A stretch of 59,460 nucleotides of DNA from a virus. The position numbers were made by a program, and so were the translations under genes. The stretch lies in the IMG/VR virus record IMGVR_UViG_3300043431_000434, positions 1-59,460 of that record; one strand, 5' to 3'. Numbering within the stretch: position 1 is the stretch's first letter; every line of letters starts with the position of its first letter. Of the stretch, positions 22,001 through 31,549 are shown piece after piece. Below the pieces are notes generated by a model. It ran no database searches and was not told the DNA's origin. It saw nothing but the letters and a program-made list of their open reading frames with translations.

Positions 22001-25000
22001 TCGGTATTTGCTTGGGTGACACGCCGCCAGGCCTCACGCTCAGCTACCGTGCCTTTGCCGTTTTTAACCCGCTCAATTGCTGCCTGGAATTGGGCATCAA
22101 TCACGTTAAGCCTGGTTTGCACATTAGCATCAGTGTCACGGGCAAAATGCCAGCTTTCATGACCTAACACCTGTTGTACCTGGTCTTTGCTGCCTAAATT
22201 ATCCGCTACTAGGGTAATCACGCCTTTATCATAGAAACCTTGGGCGCGATTACGACTATGCGATTGGATAACCTTGAGCTTACCCTCGGCCATGAGTTTT
22301 TGTTGACGAGTGGTTAAGTAACCCTTAACAACTGCAATACTGGAACCGGATGCCGGTTTTTCCTGGCTAAACAGCGGCAAGCCTTCGGTAATAAGCTTTT
22401 GGCGCATGGCTGGGGTGAGGGTGAAGCCGGGTTGAACCCTATCACCCTCTGCTTTCCCTTTCTTATAAGCAAGCACAGCCATGTGATAACTACCGGCATT
22501 ATCAAAATCATCAGCTTTGGGCATCGTTGAAGGGGTGAAGTTGATCCCCTCAACCTTACCCCCACCCACTTTTTTCAGGATGTCATTGGCGACCTGGGGC
22601 ACAATCTTGTCGTAAAAGGCTTTCATGCCTTCGCCGCCAGTTTTCAAATCCAATCCTGACAGTTTCATCCAGTCACGGTAAGCCCCGCCTGTTTTTTCGC
22701 CTTCGCCAGCCTCTATTTTTTTGGCAATGTCCTTTCCGAACACTTCCTCGATTCTTTTAAGGTCGATTTCGTCTTCATTGAAAACCTTGTTTCCATTAAC
22801 ACTGGTGGCGTTTACTTCATACAATCCAGCCGATCCTTCAATAGGTTCGTATTCAATGGATTCGATCTGTTTCCGAAGGTCGTAAAGGTCTGCCGATTGT
22901 TCACCCGTCGCAAACGCGATCCGGTCAAAGCCGTTTTGGGCGGCATGAAGCATCATGCGCTTGATGGCGAGGGCTACCCAGGCTTTGGTGTCGGTGACAA
23001 AGGGGGCGGGTTCTAATCCGATAAGTTTTGCACTTAGAGTCTTGCCAACCCCAGCATCCTTAAGTTCGCTTAGTCTTTTTTCTTGTTCAGAGCTTAACCC
23101 GCCTGCCCACGATTTTTTGTTTAGGTCATGAAGTTCGGTTTCTTCATCAGTCAACTTGTCGGTTGATTTAAACCCCTTCCGCTTACCCTCCTGCCCCCAA
23201 TCGCTCTGGATTTCCTGGATGAAAAGCACCTTGTTGCCGTCAGCGTCGGTGCGTTCGTCATATCTGATATGCGCCAGGACGTTGGGCTGATCCCAGTGAG
23301 AGGATTTATATTGAGTTACATCTTTTGGAGGATACTCACGCTGATATTCGGCAAGAGCTTTAATTCTTTCCGCTCCATAGTCATAGTCATATCCTTTTGC
23401 TTTTAACCAATCTGTAAATAAAGGTGCTTTGGCATCATTATCCAAGATACGACGACTTATAAAAGGCAACGTCAGCAACAACTCTTGATAATTCTCGCCG
23501 CCGGGGACGGTGTATTGGGCGTATTTGGTTTCACCATCAGCACTACCATTTTGTTGTGACCAGCCATCTTCTGCTTCACGATTTAAATAATCCCACGCAT
23601 CTTGCTCTGTCTCAGCATCAGTTATTTGTTTACTATTAAATAGTTCGCCAGTCCACGTACCATCATCATTCTCGTAAACGCTCGGTTCACCAGCAAGATA
23701 ATAGTCTTCTTTGGTACTTCCATATTTATCAACACCACTTCTAAGCACCACTTCCTCAACCTGCACCCCACCCTGATCCAGATAGGCCAGGATGTCGGCC
23801 TTGCTGACCTTGGTTTTATCCTGCAAATCCAGCCAGTCCAGGATGCCACTAAAGTTCAGCTCATCTTTTTTGATTTGTAGCTTGTCAGTATTGGATTGCA
23901 GCCATAATTTGACGTTTTTGCCGCTGGTGTTGTCCAGTTTGGGCGGCAGGTTAGCAATGGATCGCTTCAGTTGTGAGTAGAAGCCGGGGGTACTCGCTAT
24001 GGAATACTTGAGGTCATTCACCACCACTACACCATTAACGACGTATTTGTCGCGCATTGCGGCAATATTGGCTTTGTGTGCGTCAAGCTCGGCCACCCTG
24101 GCTTGCTTATCCGCTTCCAGTTGCGTTAAATCCCGCTTGAGTTCGTCAATGCGCTTGGTGTTTTTGGCTTTTTGTTCGGCCATCCTGGTTTTAAAATCAG
24201 CAATGGATTTCGCCCGTTGCTTGGCATCTTGGTCTTCATATTTTGGGGTAGGCCGGGTATCTATACCCCGGTTTGCCTCGGTGTAATCGTCCAGGTTTTT
24301 GGTGGCTGATTTAATCCGCTTAGCTAGGTTTGAAATGGCTTTTTCAATCACGTTTGATTTGGTTGCCGCTTGCGACAAATCACGTTCGACCTCCAATTTC
24401 CGACGCTTGAGCGGGTCTTGTTCCAGTTCAATTGCCGCATCATACGCATTCGGTGCTTCTTCACCTCTGACATCGGCGGTATCGCTCGACTGGTCTTTCC
24501 AAAACACGTCGTTAAAACCCTGTTTACCGGCAATAATGCGGTAACTCATGGCATCAAACGTGCCGGGTTGGTTAAACGTATGGACGCGCACCTCTGGATA
24601 ACGGTTGCCTTGCCTCACACCCCTATTGGTACGTTGTTCGATTTCATCCGGGCGATAGGGGATGTCAAGTTGATAAATATCGGTCGTATTGACTTGCAAA
24701 TCCACGCCAACACCCAGTTTTGACGTATTGCCGACCAATACCTTGATCTTGCCCTCGTTGTAATAGTCCATGATGCGTTGCAGCATTTCAGGTTTGGGCG
24801 CACTGTTTGACACATTACCGGTGTCTGGGTTTGAAAACGCGCCACCATTGATAAATACCACTTGTTTGCCGCTCAGGCCGGTGGCTTTCATCACTTTAGC
24901 GCGAATGTCCTCATGGGTTGAACCTTTGCCGCCTGGGTATTTCAACCGGTCGATAAAGATAAGTTGGGTAGCATCTGGATCGGCTTTAACCTGTTCGGTC

Positions 25001-28000
25001 ACCAGTTGCACGGTTTTGGCTATCTTGGAATAATCGGCGCGGGTTTCTTCTTCAATAAGCGTTCCAGGGGGAACAATGGTGCTTCTTGAGGTTGGCGTGT
25101 ACAGCCTGACATCGACGCTGGCATCCCGCCCCGCTGTATACATTTGGATCACGGTTTCAGCATCTTGAATTCTCTCCCCTCGCAACTTGGCTTTGCCGTC
25201 TTCAATGGCCCGCAGTAACCGTGCCTGAATATCGGCAAAAATAGCCTCAGCGGTTTCGTTGCGTAAAATGGTGTGCTGGATGTTGATTTCTTTCGGGCGC
25301 ACCAAGTCGGCTGCGGCTTCAGGTGGCACATAATCGACATAGCGGCTGATTATCTTTTTCAAGGCATCAATGTTTTTGATTCCGGTCAACTGCGGGCGCA
25401 TCTTATTCGTGCCATCAACACCCATTTCCTCGACTTGGTTGACATCCAAAAACTCACCAACAAAATCACCGACATTAGTGATCCCGTACTCGTCCAGGAT
25501 GTGGGTATCCAGGTGATGCAACAAGGTCATTAACTCTAATGGTTTGTTGGGGGTTGGGGTGCCAGTCAGTAAAAACACGTTGTTGCCGTTGTTTTTCTCG
25601 GCAATATAGCGGGTTTTAAACCTAAAATCGTACGAGCGGGCACTGCCCAAAGTGACGGTTACCGGGTCTAGGGTTTTATCCTGGTTGCCGTCTTTGTCTA
25701 CCGGATAGGTGGCGGTAATTGCCACATTGGCACCGAGACCGCCTTTGGCATCTTCCGATTGCATCCCGATATTTTTGTAATACTGCACTTCATCAGCAAA
25801 CACCGCATCAAAGCCCAGCTTGCCCATGTCAAAACCAATATCGTCGCCAAATGTTTTCATCATGCTGGCTTTCAGCATCCTGATTTTGGCTAGTCGCTGC
25901 TCTTTGGCTTTAATCTGGCTTTTGGTCAGCTCTTCATCATCTTTTTCCATGCTGGAAATGCTTTCTACCAATTCTTCGGTAAAATCCCCTAACACCTTAC
26001 GCGGAATCGTGAATTTTTGTGCCAGGTTGGTACTGATAAAGGTGTAGTCATAGCGGTTGTTGGTCAGGTCAAAGATCATCTTTTCTTTGTCTTCCGCCGT
26101 CAACGCTGGCCAGTCTTTAGGCTTACCCTTGTTAATGCCGGTGGCATACTTGGGGAACTCAAACACATTGGCGTTCGGGTACAGGTCGCGGGTGGTCTTT
26201 TCCCATTGTGGAATGGTGTTGGCTGGGACGATGAATAACGGCTTTTTCATCACGCCTTTTTGCAACAATTGATCAGCCACCACGATGGCAGTCGGGGTTT
26301 TACCCAAGCCTGGGGCAAACGCTAACACGCCTTTTTTGTTATAAATCGCCCGTTCTGCACCCTGTAACTGGTGTTTCATGAGATTAAACGGCTTGCCCCG
26401 GAATGTTTTTGGCAAATTCTTGAGTGAACGACCATCAAAAACCGGTGCCGCAAAGAAATTTTTGGCGCGGTTGTAGGCATCGACGACCTCATCTGCCAAA
26501 CCATCATCAATGAGTTTTTGCTTGATAAGCGGAATCGCCTCGTTGTTCAACAGGTTTTGGGCTTCTTTCAAACGTGCGGCAAATTCTTCCGCCGTTTCAT
26601 CCTTACCCACTTTTATCAACGGCAGGTGATTGACGAAATTGGTAAACAAATACAGCAATTGGTTGTCGTCAATGGCATTTTCACCAATGATGACCGTGCC
26701 GTCGCGCTGTACTTTTTTACCGATTGACGCGATAGCACTGGGTGGTAACCAGTTTTCCCGGCCGGTAATTGAAATGGCTTTGATCGGTATTAATGGGGGC
26801 TTGATGCTTTGCAGTTTGGCGATTTGTTTATCGCGCTGTGCCGCAGGGCGAATCTTGGCCGCTTGATCCAGCTTTTGGTAAATATTGCCCGCATAGTACA
26901 GCCGTGCGTTTTGTAGTTGGCTATTGCTGGCCTTGGCATAATCGCCGGAATCCAGTAAATCCTGGATTTCATCAGCGGATAACAAGCTGTTTTCGAGTGG
27001 CAGTAAGCCGTCTTGATCTTCTAACGATTCAGCCCTATCTAACAGCGGTGAATTTTCATCAATTTCAATTTTGCCGCTACCTTGAAAGCGCACTTGTTCC
27101 TTGAAAATCCCACTGAGGTTGTAATCCTTGTCAAACAAAGCCAGGTATTCTTTAAGCTGCCGTTCGGCATGTACCGATTTAACCCAAACCATCAGCAATT
27201 TATCGTTGTGCGGATTTTGACCGAATTTTTCCTCGTACTGTTGCACAGCTTCGGCAGTTGGCTTGTCATGGATTGCCGCCAAGGCCGCTAGTTTATCCGC
27301 ATTTTTACCGGTAGCCTTGCGCCCGAATGCGCCTTGGCCTTCAAAATTGGTGTAGGTGACCAGTTTGTCGTAGATGATTCCGTCGGCGAAAAACGGCTTA
27401 TCGACGTGACCAGGCTCAAACTTAAGCCCATGCTTTTCGGCGTAGGCCCTAGCGTCTAACGGTTCGGCAAACTCACTCTGCTCGGCCTTCTGGTTGCTGG
27501 TGTAGTCCTGGGGTTCCAGCTTCATCTTGCCATAGTCAGCCTCGCCGGTCACGATCCAGCCGACCTTGCCCATTGACGTTTTGTTTTTGCCAATGCTCAA
27601 GTCACCCAAAACCGAATCTGGGTAATCAACAAAATACTGGTTGATAGGGTAGCCGTCTTTGCTGGTGACAGCGGCAAACGCCTGGTTTTTCTCCGGCTGC
27701 TTGCTGTCCACGCCTTCAGGCCGCTTTTGCAGGAAAATGACATCAATCATCACTTCCGTGCTGGCATTGGCCTTTTGCGTCCCCATAGGCAAGCGGAATG
27801 CGCCAATCACGTCCACTTGCTTGACCAGGGTTTGCCTAAGCAAAGCCGCCTCGCCGGTGCCGTCCATTGTGCCGGTCGAAGTCATGAACGCCATGACCCC
27901 GCCGGTTTTCAGTTTATCGACCGATTGGGCAAAGAAAAAGTTATGGATAGCCTTAAACGCGGGTTTAATCGTGCCTGCATGTTCCCGCGCCAGGGATGAG

Positions 28001-30456
28001 AACGAGGCAAACGGTACGTTGGAAATGATGGTATCGAAATTTTTGCCGGGAAAAGTCTCGTAGGATTCGTTGAAAACCTTTGCTTTGGGATAGAGCCGCT
28101 TGACTATTTCAGTATTGGTCTGGTCAATGTCAACTGCCGTCCAGTCAGCGTCCGGGTACATCCCGATAAAGTTGCCGCTGCCGACTGACGGCTCCAAGGC
28201 TTTGCCGACTTTAATCCCGGCGGCATCCAGGGCTGCATAGATTTCCCGGATCGTGGTGTAATCGGTGTAATGCTGGTTAAAAATACTGGCTCCCTTGTCC
28301 TGGGATGCCTTGACATCAAGCCCACCGTTACCGGTGTGTTGGCGTAGGATGTCTTTATCAGCTTCGGTGATGTCTTCGACTGGCTTCTTTAGGATTTGTT
28401 CGGCCAGATTATTGATGTCCCTGCGTTTGGCAGGGGTTAACGCAATATTAGGTTTGTCCCTTAAATCATAATTAGTTGGTTCAGCATGTCCTGGTAGGTG
28501 TCCGTGTCTGCCAGTACCCCCCCGGATAGGTCGTTGAGTACCGACATCGGCTTGCTGTCCGGCCATTGGCTCGGTGGCGGGTAACCCATTTCCTGCGCGG
28601 TCGCCTGTATCAGTAGTGTCAACTGCTTCCGATCCTGTGCGTACTGCGCTTCCACGTCGGTTATTTGGGCGCGGGTTAGATGCGCCGAATTCTTGATCTG
28701 GTATTCCAGTTGAATCAAGCGTTGTGTCAGTACCTTCAATACCATTTTCTTTTCTGCCTTGTCCACCATCACCCCCTAAATTTTCCTGATTTTTAACATA
28801 ATTCTCTGAGGTTGGGTAGTCGTTTGATTGCATATTTTGGTTAATACCATAAGCCTTGGCCACAAACTTGGCCTGGTCTTTTAGCCAACGCACCAGATCA
28901 TTGCTGTTCAAGCTGGCTTTGTGCCAATTATTCGGCGCACTGGTAACCAAGCGATTATTGTCTAACGTGTTATTGCCTACCCGCGCCATGATCGCTATGC
29001 CTTGCGGGTGCCGGTCGCCATTAATACCGCGCAGTGATGATGCACCGATGCTGACATAAATACCCACCCCGTCTTTTTGCATCTTTAACGAGACATCACC
29101 CGACACAGCGGGGCCTCCTTCATTTACCGATACCGGTTTTTCGGCTTTGCCTTTGCGGTCGTTGTAGGGGCTAAAGCCGTCTTCTTGTAACAACATGGCA
29201 ACGTGATACAAGTATTTTTTGGTATCGTCCAGGAAGGCATCTTTTAACCCACCTTTTAGCCCATAATCCGTGTCTTGGTTCTTGCCGCCTGCAATCGGTG
29301 CCCAGCCGTCAATATGACCAACCCCCCAGTCAGCCTTTAACTGACGATCAGCCCTGGTTTTTGTCGTAGTTTTAACGGTCGGCGGGGTGCCTACCGCTTC
29401 TTTCACCTGCGCCATGACTTTCGGGGTCAATAAATCCTGGTGTTGCGCTCTAGCCAGTGCCGCACCGGTCATCCCTTCAGGGTCTATGCCCGGATAAGCC
29501 CGCGCACTCTCATAGAAGGACAATAGGTAAGGCTTGATCTTGTCGCCAAAGTCCTCAATCATCGCCTCTGAATACGCCGCGAATGATTTGACACCCGATT
29601 CGATATACGCCCCAGCAATAGTCAAGCCATCTAAAGCAAATTCGGGATCAAAACCGCTATTTAACGTGCCGAGTTTGGCTTTTAACCGCGCACGAGCGGC
29701 GGCTACCTTGTCGGCAGTAATAATCGTGTTGTTGGCGAATTGTTGCTGGTCTTTTTGGCTGATTTCACCGATGCCTTGGGGTTTGCCTTGCTCCGCCTGG
29801 AGTTGTTCAATCACCTCGTCAATAACTTCCGCCATTGGCGTGTAATTGCCATATAAACTCTGCGATGCTTGTTCCAGTAAGTGAATATGGTTGCGCGAGT
29901 CCTTGTTGGCGTTCCGTTCCTGAATCACTGTGCGTAGAATTTGCTTGGCACGCGTTTGTGGCTCCCCACGACGGGAAAAGCGGGTATCGTCGCTGTTTTC
30001 GATCTTGTCCAGCAATTGTTGCAAGCGTTTTGTTTGGGCATTTGACTGATCTCGAAGCGATTTATCTTCTTCAATACGCGCCTTAAGCTCATTCTCGCTA
30101 ATCGACTTTAGTCGCTCATTGAGTTGATTAAGGTTGATCCTTACCGTAATATTTTGATCACCTTCGTAAATATCATCTTCAACCCACCAAGTATTTTCAC
30201 CATCGGAATCAGAAAAGGCTTCGTTTTTCTTGGCAATCAACTTACCTTTGGCTGGCTTCGGTTGTTGACTTAAATAAACCGCCTTGGCCTCGGCTAAAAT
30301 TTGGGCCTCAGTATCACGCAGTTTGGCGATGGACTGCTCCGCCCTGGCAATATAGACCGCATTTAAACCACCATAATTTGATGACTCTTTTAAAGCGTCT
30401 TTTTTTAACGCCAATTCAGTGTCTTTATCGTCAAAAATCTCAAAACAATTTGCCAT
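19012..30456 (-). CDS. Giant polyvalent protein (MTase, helicase, protease, LPD38-like)
   Basis: 3,814 residues in one frame. Recognisable parts in order: a helical start; N6-adenine methyltransferase-type domain (~690-900; EPSVGSGNF at 755, SNVPF at ~808); SNF2-type superfamily-2 helicase (~1340-2000; Walker A GLGKT with K1386, DEVQ at 1555, LTGTPTPN, QRTNRGVRQG at ~1941); coiled coil (~2010-2180); a conserved polyvalent module (~2380-2520, NVLAHIRYDERTDADG, IQEIQSDWGQEG); a zincin with HESWH at 2766-2770; and an LPD38-like C-terminus (TADPTFMARNFIRDSFHSW). Phage polyvalent proteins of this type, including P1 DarB, travel in the virion and protect incoming DNA or remodel the host. Here the order suggests co-injection. 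The start has only a weak ribosome site, 4 bases after the preceding gene. Confidence 0.85.
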   Translation of the reverse strand: MANCFEIFDDKDTELALKKDALKESSNYGGLNAVYIARAEQSIAKLRDTEAQILAEAKAVYLSQQPKPAKGKLIAKKNEAFSDSDGENTWWVEDDIYEGDQNITVRINLNQLNERLKSISENELKARIEEDKSLRDQSNAQTKRLQQLLDKIENSDDTRFSRRGEPQTRAKQILRTVIQERNANKDSRNHIHLLEQASQSLYGNYTPMAEVIDEVIEQLQAEQGKPQGIGEISQKDQQQFANNTIITADKVAAARARLKAKLGTLNSGFDPEFALDGLTIAGAYIESGVKSFAAYSEAMIEDFGDKIKPYLLSFYESARAYPGIDPEGMTGAALARAQHQDLLTPKVMAQVKEAVGTPPTVKTTTKTRADRQLKADWGVGHIDGWAPIAGGKNQDTDYGLKGGLKDAFLDDTKKYLYHVAMLLQEDGFSPYNDRKGKAEKPVSVNEGGPAVSGDVSLKMQKDGVGIYVSIGASSLRGINGDRHPQGIAIMARVGNNTLDNNRLVTSAPNNWHKASLNSNDLVRWLKDQAKFVAKAYGINQNMQSNDYPTSENYVKNQENLGGDGGQGRKENGIEGTDTTLDSTGIPDQEFGASNPRPNNRRGSAVRTGSEAVDTTDTGDRAGNGLPATEPMAGQQADVGTQRPIRGGTGRHGHLPGHAEPTNYDLRDKPNIALTPAKRRDINNLAEQILKKPVEDITEADKDILRQHTGNGGLDVKASQDKGASIFNQHYTDYTTIREIYAALDAAGIKVGKALEPSVGSGNFIGMYPDADWTAVDIDQTNTEIVKRLYPKAKVFNESYETFPGKNFDTIISNVPFASFSSLAREHAGTIKPAFKAIHNFFFAQSVDKLKTGGVMAFMTSTGTMDGTGEAALLRQTLVKQVDVIGAFRLPMGTQKANASTEVMIDVIFLQKRPEGVDSKQPEKNQAFAAVTSKDGYPINQYFVDYPDSVLGDLSIGKNKTSMGKVGWIVTGEADYGKMKLEPQDYTSNQKAEQSEFAEPLDARAYAEKHGLKFEPGHVDKPFFADGIIYDKLVTYTNFEGQGAFGRKATGKNADKLAALAAIHDKPTAEAVQQYEEKFGQNPHNDKLLMVWVKSVHAERQLKEYLALFDKDYNLSGIFKEQVRFQGSGKIEIDENSPLLDRAESLEDQDGLLPLENSLLSADEIQDLLDSGDYAKASNSQLQNARLYYAGNIYQKLDQAAKIRPAAQRDKQIAKLQSIKPPLIPIKAISITGRENWLPPSAIASIGKKVQRDGTVIIGENAIDDNQLLYLFTNFVNHLPLIKVGKDETAEEFAARLKEAQNLLNNEAIPLIKQKLIDDGLADEVVDAYNRAKNFFAAPVFDGRSLKNLPKTFRGKPFNLMKHQLQGAERAIYNKKGVLAFAPGLGKTPTAIVVADQLLQKGVMKKPLFIVPANTIPQWEKTTRDLYPNANVFEFPKYATGINKGKPKDWPALTAEDKEKMIFDLTNNRYDYTFISTNLAQKFTIPRKVLGDFTEELVESISSMEKDDEELTKSQIKAKEQRLAKIRMLKASMMKTFGDDIGFDMGKLGFDAVFADEVQYYKNIGMQSEDAKGGLGANVAITATYPVDKDGNQDKTLDPVTVTLGSARSYDFRFKTRYIAEKNNGNNVFLLTGTPTPNKPLELMTLLHHLDTHILDEYGITNVGDFVGEFLDVNQVEEMGVDGTNKMRPQLTGIKNIDALKKIISRYVDYVPPEAAADLVRPKEINIQHTILRNETAEAIFADIQARLLRAIEDGKAKLRGERIQDAETVIQMYTAGRDASVDVRLYTPTSRSTIVPPGTLIEEETRADYSKIAKTVQLVTEQVKADPDATQLIFIDRLKYPGGKGSTHEDIRAKVMKATGLSGKQVVFINGGAFSNPDTGNVSNSAPKPEMLQRIMDYYNEGKIKVLVGNTSKLGVGVDLQVNTTDIYQLDIPYRPDEIEQRTNRGVRQGNRYPEVRVHTFNQPGTFDAMSYRIIAGKQGFNDVFWKDQSSDTADVRGEEAPNAYDAAIELEQDPLKRRKLEVERDLSQAATKSNVIEKAISNLAKRIKSATKNLDDYTEANRGIDTRPTPKYEDQDAKQRAKSIADFKTRMAEQKAKNTKRIDELKRDLTQLEADKQARVAELDAHKANIAAMRDKYVVNGVVVVNDLKYSIASTPGFYSQLKRSIANLPPKLDNTSGKNVKLWLQSNTDKLQIKKDELNFSGILDWLDLQDKTKVSKADILAYLDQGGVQVEEVVLRSGVDKYGSTKEDYYLAGEPSVYENDDGTWTGELFNSKQITDAETEQDAWDYLNREAEDGWSQQNGSADGETKYAQYTVPGGENYQELLLTLPFISRRILDNDAKAPLFTDWLKAKGYDYDYGAERIKALAEYQREYPPKDVTQYKSSHWDQPNVLAHIRYDERTDADGNKVLFIQEIQSDWGQEGKRKGFKSTDKLTDEETELHDLNKKSWAGGLSSEQEKRLSELKDAGVGKTLSAKLIGLEPAPFVTDTKAWVALAIKRMMLHAAQNGFDRIAFATGEQSADLYDLRKQIESIEYEPIEGSAGLYEVNATSVNGNKVFNEDEIDLKRIEEVFGKDIAKKIEAGEGEKTGGAYRDWMKLSGLDLKTGGEGMKAFYDKIVPQVANDILKKVGGGKVEGINFTPSTMPKADDFDNAGSYHMAVLAYKKGKAEGDRVQPGFTLTPAMRQKLITEGLPLFSQEKPASGSSIAVVKGYLTTRQQKLMAEGKLKVIQSHSRNRAQGFYDKGVITLVADNLGSKDQVQQVLGHESWHFARDTDANVQTRLNVIDAQFQAAIERVKNGKGTVAEREAWRRVTQANTEKDLQVEEFQSYLLEAYAAKPQSLSEAVQKAVRDLVALIRATLFRYGFNLNSFSVADLAAIAKSSLNTETSKNFQTSERFTNGKYGSNPDTAHVSQNFQKASESLDGTKYSIGDPLTEAKRKAGFGKKKNLPETIKAIVNQGFKTNAEAMKERWEEVKPLLEQGIFDRFLGIKLAEQEILGDIAHSQSGYVGARFSTGSTSTIAAVLQFGAPELRKGIIQKKEGSKGLLEILQPVKHDLENFAAWMVGRRANRLMGEGKENNFTAAEIQALLDLEKPEYQEVAKGIADMNKAILDLAEASGLVDKEARAVFEHSDYIPFYRLMEDKASGGPRKKGGLSHQTSGIKLLKGGDNPLSDPLGNMMQNWAHLIDASMKNNALNKTLTNLDGSRFVERVPRVEFTSALIPKDQIKKLLRESGLPKELVDAMPASVTEGIAKMWAVRAPTDPDTVRVMRGGKTEYFKINDAMLLTSLAAVNQTELGGIFKPMRYFKRLLTGAVTADPTFMARNFIRDSFHSWLIAEEKGFKLGIDSIHGAVKSFKEDGGYIDMMFAGASFQGGYGNYNNADNARSAMDAILRKKGIGDIKGFQDSIIDTPRKYWEMYRSIGDAIENASREATLEVSKRAGNEKAQYLFEAKDLMDFSMQGSFTIVRALGDMLPFFNARLVGLYRLAKAGKTKEAQRLILMKAASMTMLTLALLAINADDDRYEELEDWDKDQYWHFFFGDSHFRLPKPFELGLLFGTVPERSARLLLGKDTVKEYAARMGAGAGDTLAFNPVPQLFRPFLELYANKDMFTGRPIEGMADEGKLPSARYNEHTSEAMRALSAALPEALGASPKRLEHLMHGYLGAMGMYVLGATDLLVRNASDMPELPETRVDKYPVLKAFYQQTPALNTKYGTQFYDMLNEVNQISKTINAYKKEGAEDKAKALTEQYADKLKFKKELTKTGKTVSELRKQIDVIYRSNKSPEEKRQLIDETMLKSNAVVRKAVQRSHEAFN

Positions 30457-30460
30457 GTGT

Positions 30461-31549
30461 TTATACCAAGTCGTTTTTATACAAAACCATTGCGGTAAGC
30501 AGAATAACTAAATCCTCATCCTGCTCGTTAAGAATAGCGTCAATTTTACGCGGATTAAGGTGTATTTCTTGCGCTTTTTTCCGGTCTTTTGGGGTTAAAA
30601 CTTTCGCTGAGGGCCGACGAAGACCACCGCCACCACCGCCACTCAAACTATCCGGGATAATCGGCGGTAAAATCCCACCGCTTACTGGTGCAACAACGCC
30701 AAGGTCATCCGTTTCCAGCAATCCCGATAACCGAACATTAAAGGCTGGGATTAAATTGCCTTGCCCGTACGCCTCAAGCTGCCCGGATAACGCCACATTA
30801 ATTCCCGTAACCGGGATAACCGCGCCTTGACCGTCTGTTTCAAATTGGCCCACCAACGGCACAGCAAAGGCGGGGATCAACGCACCTTGGGCAAAGGCTT
30901 GTGAACTGCCGCTAAGCGACACATTCAGGGCATTGGTTGGTGTAACGATACCGGCCGTATCAGTGACTAATTGACTTGTCAGGGCTATTGAAAAGCCGGG
31001 GACTAGCGTGCCTTGGGTATAGGTCTGGACTTGCCCGGTTAATGCCACATTAACGGCATTACTGGGGGTGAGGGTGCCGGTTGAATCGGTTTGGTTTTGA
31101 CCGGATATGGCGCGAATAACGCTAATCCCTAAACTAGATTGATTTAGGTTTTGCGCTTGTCCAGTCAGTTGCACGTTGACGGCATTGCTGGGTGTTACCG
31201 TGCCTAGTGCGTCGGTTACTGTCTGACCGGTAAGGCTAAGGCTTAAATTGGGGGTTAAACCACCCTGGGCGAACGTTTCTGATTGCCCTGTTAAGGCGAC
31301 ATTAATCCCGGTGACTGGAATAACCGTGCCTTGCGCATCAGTTTCAAATTGACCGATCAGACCACTACTAAAACTGGGGGTTAAGGGTTGTTGGGTTATC
31401 GTTTCAAACTGACCGGTTAATGCGACATTAACATCGTTAGTTGCCGGTAAAAACGTCCGATCATTCGCTAAATCAACTGCACCCTGATTTTTTGCCGCCG
31501 TGATTGACGGCAAAAGCCTTGAAAGGGATGATCTAAGCCCACGCCACAT
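30461..31549 (-). CDS. Repeat-rich virion protein (LTGQ repeats)
   Basis: 362 residues. About ten imperfect ~24-residue repeats of the form NVALTGQxxTxxxGxxxP fill residues ~38-300, then a poly-Gly stretch and a basic, helical C-terminus (KDRKKAQEIHLNPRKIDAIL). The regular hydrophobic-small-turn pattern predicts a beta-solenoid or stacked beta-strand rod. Similar LTG-type repeats occur in phage structural proteins. It is coupled to the preceding paralogous virion protein and followed by the giant polyvalent gene. Confidence 0.7.
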   Translation of the reverse strand: MWRGLRSSLSRLLPSITAAKNQGAVDLANDRTFLPATNDVNVALTGQFETITQQPLTPSFSSGLIGQFETDAQGTVIPVTGINVALTGQSETFAQGGLTPNLSLSLTGQTVTDALGTVTPSNAVNVQLTGQAQNLNQSSLGISVIRAISGQNQTDSTGTLTPSNAVNVALTGQVQTYTQGTLVPGFSIALTSQLVTDTAGIVTPTNALNVSLSGSSQAFAQGALIPAFAVPLVGQFETDGQGAVIPVTGINVALSGQLEAYGQGNLIPAFNVRLSGLLETDDLGVVAPVSGGILPPIIPDSLSGGGGGGLRRPSAKVLTPKDRKKAQEIHLNPRKIDAILNEQDEDLVILLTAMVLYKNDLV

